64,000 bases of DNA from Prosthecobacter debontii (lineage in GTDB: Bacteria > Verrucomicrobiota > Verrucomicrobiia > Chthoniobacterales > Chthoniobacteraceae), in NCBI GenBank assembly GCA_945861385.1, contig CAMAUI010000001.1, forward strand, positions 1-64,000, written 5' to 3'. The position numbers were made by a program, and so were the translations under genes. Positions 26,094 through 34,059 of the stretch are shown in pieces. The stretch's first letter is position 1, and the number at the start of each line of letters is the position of its first letter. Below the pieces are notes generated by a model. It was not told the DNA's origin. It searched no databases and saw only the letters and a list, made by a program, of their open reading frames with translations.

Positions 26094-26108
26094 GCACCTT
26101 TGTGGTGC
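26094..26108 (-). promoter_or_regulatory. Hairpin covering the ribosome-binding site of the surface-protein gene
   Basis: Read in gene direction the leader ends GCACC-ACAAA-GGTGC-TC-ATG. The Shine-Dalgarno bases AGGTG form the 3' side and loop edge of a perfect 5-bp stem two bases before the start codon. A second stem-loop (GTGGCGAC with GTTGCCAC) lies just upstream. Such a stem could limit translation of the 743-residue protein. It may be chance; no known riboswitch fold was recognised. Confidence 0.35.
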
Positions 26109-26251
26109 AGCAAGCCGGTGGGTGGCAACGGAAAACTCAGGGGTCGCCACTTCGAGCGCACCGCGCGCCTGTCGGTGCCAGATTTGATCTGCCGCTCCCA
26201 TGGCCGACGCATGAGGCCTCATCGCCCCGGCGGGATTTTCTCCGCCCGGAT

Positions 26252-27190
26252 TCACTCCCCCGCTTCGAGCGCAAGCTCCGCGCACCCGAGGATGCCGGCG
26301 TCATTTCCGAGCGCGGCGGCCACCAGGCGGAGTTGTTCGTTGAACAGCTTGCTGGTGCGGTCGCGCAACGTCCGGCGGATCGGCGAAAAAATCAGCTTAC
26401 CCGCCGCCGCGATGCCACCGCCGACGACGATCGTGTCGGGGTTGAGAAGCCAGACGGCGTTGGTGAGTGCCGCGCCGATCTCCGTGCCGAGTGTGTCCCA
26501 CATCGCGAGTGCGATCGGATCCCCGGCCTGCGCGAGCTTGTCGAGGTCGGCGGGCGTGCATTCCTCGGGTGAGCGGACGTTTCCCGATGCCACGTAAAGG
26601 CGCGAGGCGCGTTCGGCGATGTTGCGATTTCCCACATACACCTCGAGGTCGCCGGGCGTGCCGTACACACCGCGCGGCCCGTGCAGGTCAATGCTCGTGT
26701 GGCCGAGTTCCCCTGCCGCAAACCGGCTCCCGCGGTAGAGCCGCCCATCGAGAATGAGCCCGCCGCCGACGCCGGTGCCGAGAGTGATGCAGAGCGCATT
26801 CGTGGCCCCGCGCGCCGCGCCGTGGCGGAACTCGGCGTATGCCATCGCGTTCGCATCGTTCTCGATCGCGGCGCGCAGGCCGGTGCGCTCGCGGAGCATT
26901 TTCAGCAGCGGCACTTCGTCCCAGCCCGGCACATTCGCGAGTCCGTGGACGAGTCCTTTGTCCGTATCCACAAAACCGGGCAGCCCGACGCCGACGGCGA
27001 CGACATCCGGGTGATCGCGGCGCAGCGCGGCGATTGCATTGAAGAGCGCATCGAACAACGTCCCCGCGGCAATATGGCTGCGGGTATCCACCTTCTCGCC
27101 ACGCTGGATGATGACGCCGGCCTGGACCACGGCCGGCTTGATGCCGGTGCCGCCGAAATCAACACCGATGGCTTTTGCGGGATTACTCAT
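26252..27190 (-). CDS. ROK-family sugar kinase lacking the zinc-site cysteines
   Basis: 312 residues from ATG 27190 (MSNPAKAIGVDFGGTGIK); the frame continues upstream but only as the antisense of the neighbouring gene. The phosphate loop is VDFGGTGIK, the catalytic Asp lies in ENDANAMAYAE, and the second ATP loop is ITLGTGVGGG. The ROK zinc site normally reads CxCGxxGCxE; here it reads GVYGTPGDLE, so all three Cys are gone while GELGHT and the Glu remain. The fold and ATP site look intact, so it is probably an active kinase for glucose, N-acetylglucosamine or similar without structural zinc. It is divergent from another ROK-like gene at 27266. Confidence 0.88.
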   Translation of the reverse strand: MSNPAKAIGVDFGGTGIKPAVVQAGVIIQRGEKVDTRSHIAAGTLFDALFNAIAALRRDHPDVVAVGVGLPGFVDTDKGLVHGLANVPGWDEVPLLKMLRERTGLRAAIENDANAMAYAEFRHGAARGATNALCITLGTGVGGGLILDGRLYRGSRFAAGELGHTSIDLHGPRGVYGTPGDLEVYVGNRNIAERASRLYVASGNVRSPEECTPADLDKLAQAGDPIALAMWDTLGTEIGAALTNAVWLLNPDTIVVGGGIAAAGKLIFSPIRRTLRDRTSKLFNEQLRLVAAALGNDAGILGCAELALEAGE

Positions 27191-27265
27191 GCGGGCATGA
27201 AGCGGACTCCTGCGGCGTGGGCAAGGCGGGAAATTCGGGCTGGCTGCGCGCGATGCTCTTCGGGA

Positions 27266-28762
27266 ATGATTTCCCGCATCGTGAAAACCACTCCGCTCCT
27301 GCGCCCGCCGCTCGATCCCGGCGTGCAGCATGCCGCGCTGTGGAACCGTGCCTTTCGCGCGCTCGGGCCGGCGCAACCGCTGGCTGTCGCGCTCGAACGG
27401 CCCGATGGAACGGTGTCCCGGTTCGATTTCAAAATCCTGCCGCACTCCGGCGCGAATGCCGCGCTGAATCTCCGCCACGTCGAGCGCCTCGTGAAATTCC
27501 TGCTCTGGTCGCGCGGCGCATCGCGCGTCGTGATCGGCGGCGAACCGGCCCTCGCGGCTGAATTGCGGGCGATCTACTCCGCGGGCGGCGCGCGAAAATT
27601 TGACTTCGATTTTTTCAGCGAGGTGTACGGCGCGCTCGATATTGAATCCTGCGGCTTTGATTCCACGCCCGCTGCGCACGAGACGCAGATGCCGCTCGGG
27701 CGGCATCTCGATGGCTGCCGCATCGGCTTCGATCTTGGCGGCTCGGACCGGAAGTGCGCGGCGCTCATCGAGGGCAAAGTCGTCTTCTCCGAGGAGGTCG
27801 CGTGGGACCCGTATTTCCAGGCCGACCCGCAGTATCACTACGACGGCATCGCCGACACGCTGCGCCGCGCCGCCGCCCATCTTCCACGCGTGGATGCCAT
27901 CGGCGGCAGCGCCGCTGGCGTGTATGTCGGAAACGAAGTCCGCGCCGCGTCGCTCTTCCGCGGTGTCTCGCCGGAGGATTTCGAGCGCAGAATCCGCCGC
28001 ATCTTTTTCGACCTGCAACGCGAGTGGGGCGGCGTGCCATTCGAGGTCGCCAATGACGGCGAAGTGACCGCGCTGGCCGCCTCGATGAGCTTCGGAGAAA
28101 ATCGCGTACTCGGCATCAGCATGGGCACGAGCGTCGCCAGCGGCTACGTCACAGCGAGCGGCGCGATCACGCCGTGGCTGAACGAACTCGCCTTCGCACC
28201 GGTGGATTATCGCTCCGTGGCTGCGACGCCCCCGTCGTCCCGATACATCGGGATTTCTGCGGCGCCCCCGCCGCACGAGTCGTCCTTGCGACGAGGCGTC
28301 GCGGATACATGTTACGACGAGGGCGTCGCAGCCACGGACGAATGGAGCGGCGACCTCGGATGCGCTGTCCAATTTTTCTGCCAGCAGGGCGTCGCCCGCC
28401 TCGCCCCGCTTGCGGGTATCGAACTGCCAGCAGGGATGAAATTCGCCGACCGCCTCGTGCAAGTGCAGGAACTCATGGCTGCCGGCGACCCACGCGCACG
28501 GCGCATCTACGAGACCATCGGCATCTGCTTCGGCTACGCCATCGCGCACTACGCGGAGTTCTACGACATAGGCACGCTGCTCATCCTCGGCCGCGTCACG
28601 ACCGGCGAAGGCGGCAACCTCCTGCTCTCAAAAGCCGGCGAAGTACTGCGCGCGGAATTCCCCGCCCTCGCCGAGAAAATCAAGCTCCGCACGCCGGACG
28701 AAAAAGACAAGCGCCACGGCCAGGCCGTCGCCGCGGCGAGCCTCCCCAGAATCCCCCGGTAG
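27266..28762 (+). CDS. ROK-like actin-fold protein with an in-frame palindromic insertion
   Basis: 498 residues from ATG 27266 (MISRIVKTTPLLRPP), 75 bp from the divergent ROK kinase start. A sugar-kinase-type ATPase core is visible: IGFDLGGSDRKC near residue 153, AIGGSAAGVYVG, VANDGEVTALAAS and GISMGTSVASGY. The C-terminal half keeps family character (EWSGDLGCAVQFF, YAEFYDIGTLLILGRVTTGEGG). Between them, residues about 317-357 are encoded by the 125-bp inverted-repeat element at 28214-28338 and look unlike the rest (PPSSRYIG, APPPHESSLRRG). The frame is intact on both sides. The substrate is unknown; neighbours point to amino-sugar metabolism. Confidence 0.8.
   Translation: MISRIVKTTPLLRPPLDPGVQHAALWNRAFRALGPAQPLAVALERPDGTVSRFDFKILPHSGANAALNLRHVERLVKFLLWSRGASRVVIGGEPALAAELRAIYSAGGARKFDFDFFSEVYGALDIESCGFDSTPAAHETQMPLGRHLDGCRIGFDLGGSDRKCAALIEGKVVFSEEVAWDPYFQADPQYHYDGIADTLRRAAAHLPRVDAIGGSAAGVYVGNEVRAASLFRGVSPEDFERRIRRIFFDLQREWGGVPFEVANDGEVTALAASMSFGENRVLGISMGTSVASGYVTASGAITPWLNELAFAPVDYRSVAATPPSSRYIGISAAPPPHESSLRRGVADTCYDEGVAATDEWSGDLGCAVQFFCQQGVARLAPLAGIELPAGMKFADRLVQVQELMAAGDPRARRIYETIGICFGYAIAHYAEFYDIGTLLILGRVTTGEGGNLLLSKAGEVLRAEFPALAEKIKLRTPDEKDKRHGQAVAAASLPRIPR
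28214..28338. repeat. Palindromic element inserted in frame within a coding sequence
   Basis: Arms of 25 bp (28214-28238 and 28314-28338) are complementary with a single mismatch. The middle contains further stems: CCCGAT-AC-ATCGGG, TGCGGCG-CCCC-CGCCGCA and CGACG-AGG-CGTCG. The element has no stop codon in the host gene's frame and adds about 40 residues to the ROK-like protein. Its reading resembles a mobile palindromic element rather than protein-coding drift. It differs in stem sequence from the intergenic elements elsewhere in the window. Confidence 0.85.
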
Positions 28763-28847
28763 AGCCGGACGTAGCCCGGATGGCCTTTGGAAACACCCCG
28801 GCCGAACGAAAAAACCGGGCGCGCTGCGGGCGTTCAAGACTTCGGCC

Positions 28848-28874
28848 TTGCGACCGGCTAGCCGCGGCTATACT
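28848..28874 (+). promoter_or_regulatory. Candidate promoter for mazEF giving a near-leaderless transcript
   Basis: TTGCGA at 28848-28853 and TATACT at 28869-28874 resemble -35 and -10 boxes with a short 15-bp spacer. The mazE ATG follows only 9 bp after the -10 box, so transcription would begin at or next to the start codon. No Shine-Dalgarno lies before that ATG, which fits a leaderless message. The same layout precedes the cassette at 45625. Confidence 0.45.
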
Positions 28875-28883
28875 TACTTCCCC

Positions 28884-29144
28884 ATGACGACAACGCTGCA
28901 AAAATGGGGCAACAGCCAGGGGATTCGCCTGCCAAAACCACTCATCGAAGCTCTCCGGCTCAAGGAAAGCGCGGAAGTGAATCTGACGCTCGAACCAGAA
29001 CGCAACGCCATCGTGATCACCGCGGTGAGGCCGGAGCGGAAAACCCGCGGCAGGCACCGCATCGAGGATCTCGTGGCGGCGATGCCGCGCAAATACAAGG
29101 CGGAGGAATTCGGCTGGGGCGTTTCGGGCCGGGAGGTCTGGTAG
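28884..29144 (+). CDS. mazE: MazE-type antitoxin
   Basis: 86 residues from ATG 28884. The front MTTTLQKWGNSQGIRLPKPLIEAL is the AbrB/MazE swapped-hairpin DNA-binding fold, with the family hallmark KWGNSxGIRLPK. The acidic and basic tail (EDLVAAMPRKYKAEEFGWG) is the part that usually wraps the toxin. It neutralises MazF and represses its own operon. Its stop overlaps the GTG start of the toxin (TAGTG), the classic toxin-antitoxin coupling. Confidence 0.92.
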   Translation: MTTTLQKWGNSQGIRLPKPLIEALRLKESAEVNLTLEPERNAIVITAVRPERKTRGRHRIEDLVAAMPRKYKAEEFGWGVSGREVW

Positions 29145-29479
29145 TGCCGGCGTACGTGCCGCGGCAGGGCGATGTGGTGGCGCTGGATTTCGACCCGCAA
29201 GCCGGCCACGAGCAACGCGGGCGCCGCCCGGCGCTCGTGGTGAGCAAGGACGCTTTCAACCGCGGCACGGGCATGGCCATTTGCTGTCCCATCACGAACA
29301 CGGATCGCGCGGTGCCATTCCACGTCCCGATTGAGGGCCGGACTTCGCTGACGGGCTTTGTGATGTGCGAGCAGGTGAAGTCGCTCGATTTCAAAACCCG
29401 GCGGATGAAATTCATCGAGCACGCCTCGCAGGAGGTGCTCGACGATGTCCTGGCGATCATTGATGCGTCAGTGTTCTGA
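29144..29479 (+). CDS. mazF: MazF-type endoribonuclease toxin
   Basis: 111 residues starting at GTG 29144, chosen because GGGAGG lies 7 bp before it and the codon overlaps the mazE stop. The PemK/MazF core is clear: VPRQGDVVALDFDPQAGHEQRGRRPALVVS, then CCPITNTDRAVPFHV, and TGFVMCEQVKSLDF with the conserved substrate-binding face. MazF cuts single-stranded mRNA at short sequence-specific sites. Length is typical of the family and no key part appears missing, so the pair is probably functional. Confidence 0.93.
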   Translation: MPAYVPRQGDVVALDFDPQAGHEQRGRRPALVVSKDAFNRGTGMAICCPITNTDRAVPFHVPIEGRTSLTGFVMCEQVKSLDFKTRRMKFIEHASQEVLDDVLAIIDASVF

Positions 29480-29484
29480 ACCGC

Positions 29485-30345
29485 ATGAAATTTCACCTCG
29501 CCACCGCTGACATTTTCATCCCCGACGGCACCCCCGTCGCCGATGCGCTGGCGCGGACGACGCACCTCGGCATCGGAGCGCATCAGGACGACCTCGAGTT
29601 CATGGCGTTCGGCGGGATCATCGAATGCTTCCACCACGGGGACGCGCAGTGGTTCACAGGCGTTACCTGCACCAACGGCGGAGGCAGCGCGCGCACCGGC
29701 GAATACGCAGCATTTTCCGACGAGCAAATGCGGGCCGTCCGTCGCGGGGAGCAGCGCCAGGCGGCGGTCGCCGGGCGCTACGGCGCGATGATCCAGCTCG
29801 ATTACCCCAGCAGTGTCGCCAAGGATCCCGCCGACTCACGCCTGCGCGAAGACCTCCGCTCCATCCTCGCCGCGACGCAGCCCCGCATCGTCTATACCCA
29901 CAACCCCGCGGATAAGCACGCCACCCACATCGCCGTCGTGGTGCCGGTGATCGAGGCCATCCGCTCGCTGCCGCGCGACCAGCGGCCAGCCGCGGTTCAC
30001 GGCTGCGAAGTCTGGCGCGACCTCGACTGGCTGCCGGACGCGGAGAAAGTCGTCCACGACGTGAGCGGGCACGATCATCTCGCGGTGGAACTGAACGGCA
30101 TCTTCAAAAGCCAGATCAGCGGCGGAAAACGCTACGACCTCGCCGTCCTCGGCCGCCGCCGCGCAAACGCGACCTTCATTGCCAGCCATGCCACGGACAA
30201 AAGTGACGCCCTCGCTTTTGCAATGGACCTCACGCCCCTCGCGCACGACGACTCGCTCGACATCGTCGCCTACGTCACGGGTTTCATTGACCGCTTCCGC
30301 GCGGATGTGGCCGGGAAAGTCCACGCACGCCTCGGAAAACACTGA
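29485..30345 (+). CDS. PIG-L family deacetylase
   Basis: 286 residues. The metal-binding motif GAHQDDLEFMAFGG (His33, Asp35, Asp36, Glu38) and the later HNPADKHATH, which supplies the third metal His, mark the PIG-L/LmbE fold. Family members remove an acetyl group from N-acetylglucosamine-type sugars. It starts 5 bp after mazF and ends 3 bp before nagB. The two products form a natural pair: a deacetylase would release an amino sugar, and NagB would deaminate glucosamine-6-phosphate. Substrate is inferred from context. Confidence 0.9.
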   Translation: MKFHLATADIFIPDGTPVADALARTTHLGIGAHQDDLEFMAFGGIIECFHHGDAQWFTGVTCTNGGGSARTGEYAAFSDEQMRAVRRGEQRQAAVAGRYGAMIQLDYPSSVAKDPADSRLREDLRSILAATQPRIVYTHNPADKHATHIAVVVPVIEAIRSLPRDQRPAAVHGCEVWRDLDWLPDAEKVVHDVSGHDHLAVELNGIFKSQISGGKRYDLAVLGRRRANATFIASHATDKSDALAFAMDLTPLAHDDSLDIVAYVTGFIDRFRADVAGKVHARLGKH

Positions 30346-30348
30346 ACC

Positions 30349-31134
30349 ATGGAAATCATCATCCAACCCACACCGGAAGCCGGCAGCATCATCGCCGCGC
30401 GCATTATTGCCAGGCTCGTCCGCGAAAATCCGGACAGCGTGCTCGGCCTCGCGACAGGCGCGACGCCGGTGGCGACGTACCGCGAGCTGATCCGCATGCA
30501 CCGCGAGGAGGGCCTCGATTTTTCGCGGGTGACCACTTTCAACCTCGACGAGTACGTGGGCCTGCCGCTCGAGCATCCGCAGAGCTACCACACGTTCATG
30601 GACGAACATCTCTTCCGGCACATCAACGTGCCGCGCGGGCGCATCCACATCCCGGACGGCATGGCCGCCGACATCCCCGCGGAATGCGCGCGCTTCGAGG
30701 CTGCGATCCGCGCGGTGGGCGGCATTGATCTGCAACTCCTCGGCATCGGGGCAAACGGGCACATCGGGTTCAACGAGCCCGCATCGTCGCTCGCCTCGCG
30801 CACCAGGATCAAGACGCTCACGGCGCAATCGCGGGCGGACAACGCGCGGCACTTCGACAACGACCTGGCGAAAGTTCCGATGCACTGCATCACGATGGGC
30901 GTGGGCACGATCATGGACTGCCGGCAGGTGCTGCTGCTGGCCTTCGGGGAGAACAAGGCTGATGTAATCGCGGAGGCGTGCGAGGGCGCGATCAGCGCGA
31001 TGAACCCGGCGACGATTCTTCAAATGCACCCGGTCGCGAAATTCGTGCTCGACGAAGCCGCTGGCGCAAAGCTCCGCCGGCGCGACTACTACCGCTACGT
31101 GTGGGAGAACAAACCGGAGTGGCAGCGGCTGTAG
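30349..31134 (+). CDS. nagB: Glucosamine-6-phosphate deaminase
   Basis: 261 residues. The sugar-phosphate loop LATGATPVATYREL, the catalytic base in FNLDEYVGL (Asp67) and the active-site motif GANGHIGFNEP (His138, Glu143) are all in place. The position equal to E. coli Asp141 is Asn136, as in several Gram-positive NagB proteins. The enzyme converts glucosamine-6-phosphate to fructose-6-phosphate and ammonia in the cytoplasm. With the ROK kinase and PIG-L deacetylase nearby it suggests use of N-acetylglucosamine or related amino sugars. Confidence 0.95.
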   Translation: MEIIIQPTPEAGSIIAARIIARLVRENPDSVLGLATGATPVATYRELIRMHREEGLDFSRVTTFNLDEYVGLPLEHPQSYHTFMDEHLFRHINVPRGRIHIPDGMAADIPAECARFEAAIRAVGGIDLQLLGIGANGHIGFNEPASSLASRTRIKTLTAQSRADNARHFDNDLAKVPMHCITMGVGTIMDCRQVLLLAFGENKADVIAEACEGAISAMNPATILQMHPVAKFVLDEAAGAKLRRRDYYRYVWENKPEWQRL

Positions 31135-31252
31135 CTGGGAGATGGGGTTGCGCATCGCCACGCGATCCACGCCGCCCGGCGAACCGGGAACTCGCGTTGG
31201 CGCCGGCCAGAACGCGGAAAATCAGAACGCGGCACGGGCCGGTTTGCCTCCA

Positions 31253-33055
31253 TCATGGAGCTTCCGGGGCGGGGGTGGGAATGTCCGTGCCGGGCGGCAG
31301 GGTGCAGTTGGCGAACGCGGCGATGTCGGCAGCGGCGCGGCGGAGGTCGGGGAGCGTTTCGGTGGCGCCGGCTTTGGTGAGGCGCTCGCGGCGTGTGGCG
31401 AATTCGTCGTCGTCCGGCTGCCACAGGCCGATGATGATTCGCGCGGAGGGGAGGCGGTCGCGCAGGCGCTTGCAGAGCGCGCGGGCGGCGATGGTGGAGA
31501 CGGGCGGGAGCGAAGAGATGCAGACGATGGCAGGCGCGAGTGCGACGGCTTGCTCGACGGATTCGGAGGCGAGCAGTTTCGATGAAAGCACGGTGGCGGT
31601 GACGCCGGACGCGGCGAGCATTTGCGCGAGCATGAGCGCGGCGAGTTCGTCGCCCTCGTGGCTGGCTGGGATGCAGAGGATAGGCGTGGTCGTCGTGAGG
31701 GATTCGGCGGGTGGCACCGCGAGGTCGGCGAGGATTTGGCGGAGGATTTGGAAGGCATCGGTGCGCGCGGTGTCGGATAGCACGCCTGCGCGGAAGTCGT
31801 CCTCGATGCTGCGCAGCGCGGGGAGCACGGCTTCGTCGAAGGCGGCGGGCGCGGTGTGTTCGCGTGTGTGCTGCTCGATGATGTCGCTGGCCTCGTCTTC
31901 GTTTTGCGCGAGCAGCCGTTGGTAAAGCCGGTCGCCGGGGGAGATGGACGGTTTGTCGCCCATGAGCAGATCGAGGAATGAAAGCGCGGGCAGATATTTC
32001 CCCGCGACGGCGAGGCAGACGGTGAGTGGTGTGGCGAGCACGAGGCCGACTCCGCCCCACAGCCACGTCCAGAAAAGCGCGGAGACGATGACGGCGAGCG
32101 GGGAGATCTCCGTGCTCGTGCCATAGAGCCAGGGCTCGATGACGTTGTTGGATACCAGCTCGCACACGACGAAGAGGCCGATGGTGAGGAGCGGCTGGTT
32201 CCAGGACTCGAATGCGGCGATCGAAAGCGCGATCGGAAATGCCGCGGCAAGCCACGGGCCGATGTAAGGCAGGAACCGCAGCGCCAATGCCAGCAGCCCC
32301 CAAAACACCGCGTTGGGAATGCCGATGAAGTACAGCCCGACGCCAATCGCCAGTCCGAAGCTGGCGTTGACGAGCAACTGCGCGAGCAGGTAGCGGCTGA
32401 TGCGGTGCCCGGCTTCGTCGAACGCCTGCGTGGTCACACGCACCCGCCCGTGGCCCACGAGATGGATGAGACGGTCGCGCAGATCCGCGCCGGCGAGGAG
32501 CATGAAAATGACGATCACGATCACGACCGCCGTGTTGCCGAGTGGCTCCACGACCGGCCACAGCACGCCCATGAGCATTTGAATGGAACCGTCCGCCGGC
32601 GGGATCACTTCCACCCGCATCGGGCGGTTCTTTTCCGCCACGGCCGGAGTCGCGTCCTCGGGCTTGTTCATCGCGGCGGTCACATCGCCGATGGTCTGCA
32701 CCGCGAGGCGTAGCGGATTGTTTTCCCCAGTCTTCAGCGCGGAGACCCGCGCGATGAGGTTGTTGCGGTATTTTGGCAGCGACCCGGCGAGATCGAGGAA
32801 CTGGCTGGTGACGAGATACGCCAGCCCGCCGATGAGCACGAACGCCAGCGCCGTCGTGACAAGCACCGCGCCGACGCGCCCGAGCCGCCAGCGTTCCAGC
32901 CGCCGGACGAGCGGAGACAGCAGGAAGCTCAGCAGCCCGGCGAGCACCAGCGGAATAAAGAAATCCTGCGCGTAACGCAGTGTCGCCGCCGTGAGAAGGA
33001 ACAACGCGACGACCAGCAGCGGCCCGGTGAGACTCTTGCGGTCGGCGAGATTCAT
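31253..33055 (-). CDS. AI-2E/PerM-type permease fused to a B12-binding-like domain
   Basis: 600 residues from ATG 33055. Residues about 10-340 have the hydrophobic pattern of the PerM/AI-2E exporter family: paired helices at the front (LLVVALFLLTAATLRYAQDFFIPLVLAGLL), a soluble insert, then GVGLYFIGIPNAVFWGLLALALRFLPYIGPWLAA. Residues about 345-470 are helical. The last 120 residues resemble the Rossmann-like cobalamin-binding fold (PILCIPASHEGDELAALMLAQMLAASGV, then CISSLPPVSTIAARALCKRLR), but the DxHxxG cobalt-ligand motif is not visible. The tail may bind another ligand or act as a sensor. It overlaps the small gene before it by 4 bp. Confidence 0.85.
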   Translation of the reverse strand: MNLADRKSLTGPLLVVALFLLTAATLRYAQDFFIPLVLAGLLSFLLSPLVRRLERWRLGRVGAVLVTTALAFVLIGGLAYLVTSQFLDLAGSLPKYRNNLIARVSALKTGENNPLRLAVQTIGDVTAAMNKPEDATPAVAEKNRPMRVEVIPPADGSIQMLMGVLWPVVEPLGNTAVVIVIVIFMLLAGADLRDRLIHLVGHGRVRVTTQAFDEAGHRISRYLLAQLLVNASFGLAIGVGLYFIGIPNAVFWGLLALALRFLPYIGPWLAAAFPIALSIAAFESWNQPLLTIGLFVVCELVSNNVIEPWLYGTSTEISPLAVIVSALFWTWLWGGVGLVLATPLTVCLAVAGKYLPALSFLDLLMGDKPSISPGDRLYQRLLAQNEDEASDIIEQHTREHTAPAAFDEAVLPALRSIEDDFRAGVLSDTARTDAFQILRQILADLAVPPAESLTTTTPILCIPASHEGDELAALMLAQMLAASGVTATVLSSKLLASESVEQAVALAPAIVCISSLPPVSTIAARALCKRLRDRLPSARIIIGLWQPDDDEFATRRERLTKAGATETLPDLRRAAADIAAFANCTLPPGTDIPTPAPEAP

Positions 33056-33309
33056 TTGCGCTCAAGATCCGCATCTTGGGCGCAACAGCAAGCACACGTC
33101 TTCCGCAACCCGATCACAAGCAGCGCGGACGGGACGAGGGAAAACGCCGCTTTGAGCAGCCCTGCTGCGATGGGGCGGAGCGGCAGCACGGTGAGCAAAA
33201 GCCCCGCGCTGAAAGCGGCGGCGGCAGTCTTCCCCGGTTCACGGCGCGCGTATTCCGTGGCGCGCTGCATCGCGGCATCGAGGCGCGGGATGTTTTTTCG
33301 TTTAGCCAT
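33052..33309 (-). CDS. Small membrane protein upstream of the permease
   Basis: 85 residues. A basic front (MAKRKNIPRLDAAMQRATEYARREPGK) is followed by two short hydrophobic stretches (TAAAAFSAGLLLTVLPL and LLKAAFSLVPSALLVIGL) and a Cys cluster (CACCC). The layout recalls small membrane-anchored stress proteins such as DUF883, but the match is loose. The stop overlaps the permease start by 4 bp, so the two are made together. Function unknown. Confidence 0.7.
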   Translation of the reverse strand: MAKRKNIPRLDAAMQRATEYARREPGKTAAAAFSAGLLLTVLPLRPIAAGLLKAAFSLVPSALLVIGLRKTCACCCAQDADLERK

Positions 33310-33375
33310 TACACCCAGTATATCGCGCCCCGGCCCGCTCCTGCGTGTATCGCGCTGCGGATCGCTGGCTGCTTG

Positions 33376-33561
33376 TCAAAGCGCCGCAATCTCGTCATGA
33401 ATTGCCTCTTTGGTGCGTCCGAGCGTTTTCTGTAGGCGCCCAAGCAGTTCGTCATACTTGCCTTCGACATACAGAAGGTCGTCGTCGGTGAGGTGGGCAT
33501 ACTTTTGCTTCAGCTTGCCCTTCACTTCGTTCCATGAGCCTTTGAGTTCGAGTTTAGTCAT
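33376..33561 (-). CDS. CsbD-family stress protein
   Basis: 61 residues. The sequence MTKLELKGSWNEVKGKLKQKY followed by LTDDDLLYVEGKYDELLGRLQ has the typical CsbD/YjbJ signature (W..xKGKxKxxxGxLTDDDLxxxxGxxxxLxGxLQ). These small hydrophilic proteins are abundant under general stress in many bacteria; their mechanism is unknown. It is part of a run of small minus-strand stress or envelope genes. Confidence 0.9.
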   Translation of the reverse strand: MTKLELKGSWNEVKGKLKQKYAHLTDDDLLYVEGKYDELLGRLQKTLGRTKEAIHDEIAAL

Positions 33562-33681
33562 AGTGTTTTTAGGTTTTTTGGTTCAGGTTTGGTGTCGGTG
33601 CTTAGTGAATTGTAGAGGGTGAGCACATCTGGCCCACGCCCAAGCGCGAGCATCGGGCATCGTGGGTTTTCCCGGTCCCGT

Positions 33682-33840
33682 TCAAAGTTTACCCAGCAGA
33701 AGCAGGATAATCAGAATGACGAGCACCAAGCCAAGTCCGCCGCTGGGGTAATACCCCCAGTTCCTGCTGTGAGGCCACGTGGGGATGGCACCGAGCAGCA
33801 TGAGGATGACGATGATGAGTAAGATTGTTCCGAGTGACAT
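33682..33840 (-). CDS. DUF3309-type small membrane protein (1)
   Basis: A 52-residue frame from ATG 33840. It reads MSLGTILLIIVILMLLGAIP, then TWPHSRNWGYYPSGGLGLVL, then a second hydrophobic helix ending LLGKL. The two-helix hairpin with central W.HSR.WGY.PSGGLG is the DUF3309 family. A clear paralogue is at 42625. The family is widespread in soil bacteria and its role is unknown. Confidence 0.88.
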   Translation of the reverse strand: MSLGTILLIIVILMLLGAIPTWPHSRNWGYYPSGGLGLVLVILIILLLLGKL

Positions 33841-34059
33841 ATTTTTCCTTTCGTTTTATGGGTGTGGTTTGTTTTGGTGATTTATTGCGCCGGACAATGT
33901 CCCGTTCAGCATTTTGAGACTACACCGTTCTTGTTCAAGAACGTCCCTTTTCTACTCCGCCTTTTGGAGGGATCCAGACATGCGCGCACGCCAGCCAGAG
34001 CGGCGCTCGCATCATGGCGCACGTTGCTCAGCGCACGGCGCAGGCTGGATACGCGGCGG

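Noticed and set aside
26092-26251. Possible riboswitch before the surface-protein gene
   Set aside because: Two stem-loops are present but no known riboswitch consensus was matched; only the ribosome-site hairpin is reported.
27191-28549. Upstream extension of the ROK kinase frame
   Set aside because: The extension is antisense to the divergent ROK-like gene; the kinase domain begins at 27190.
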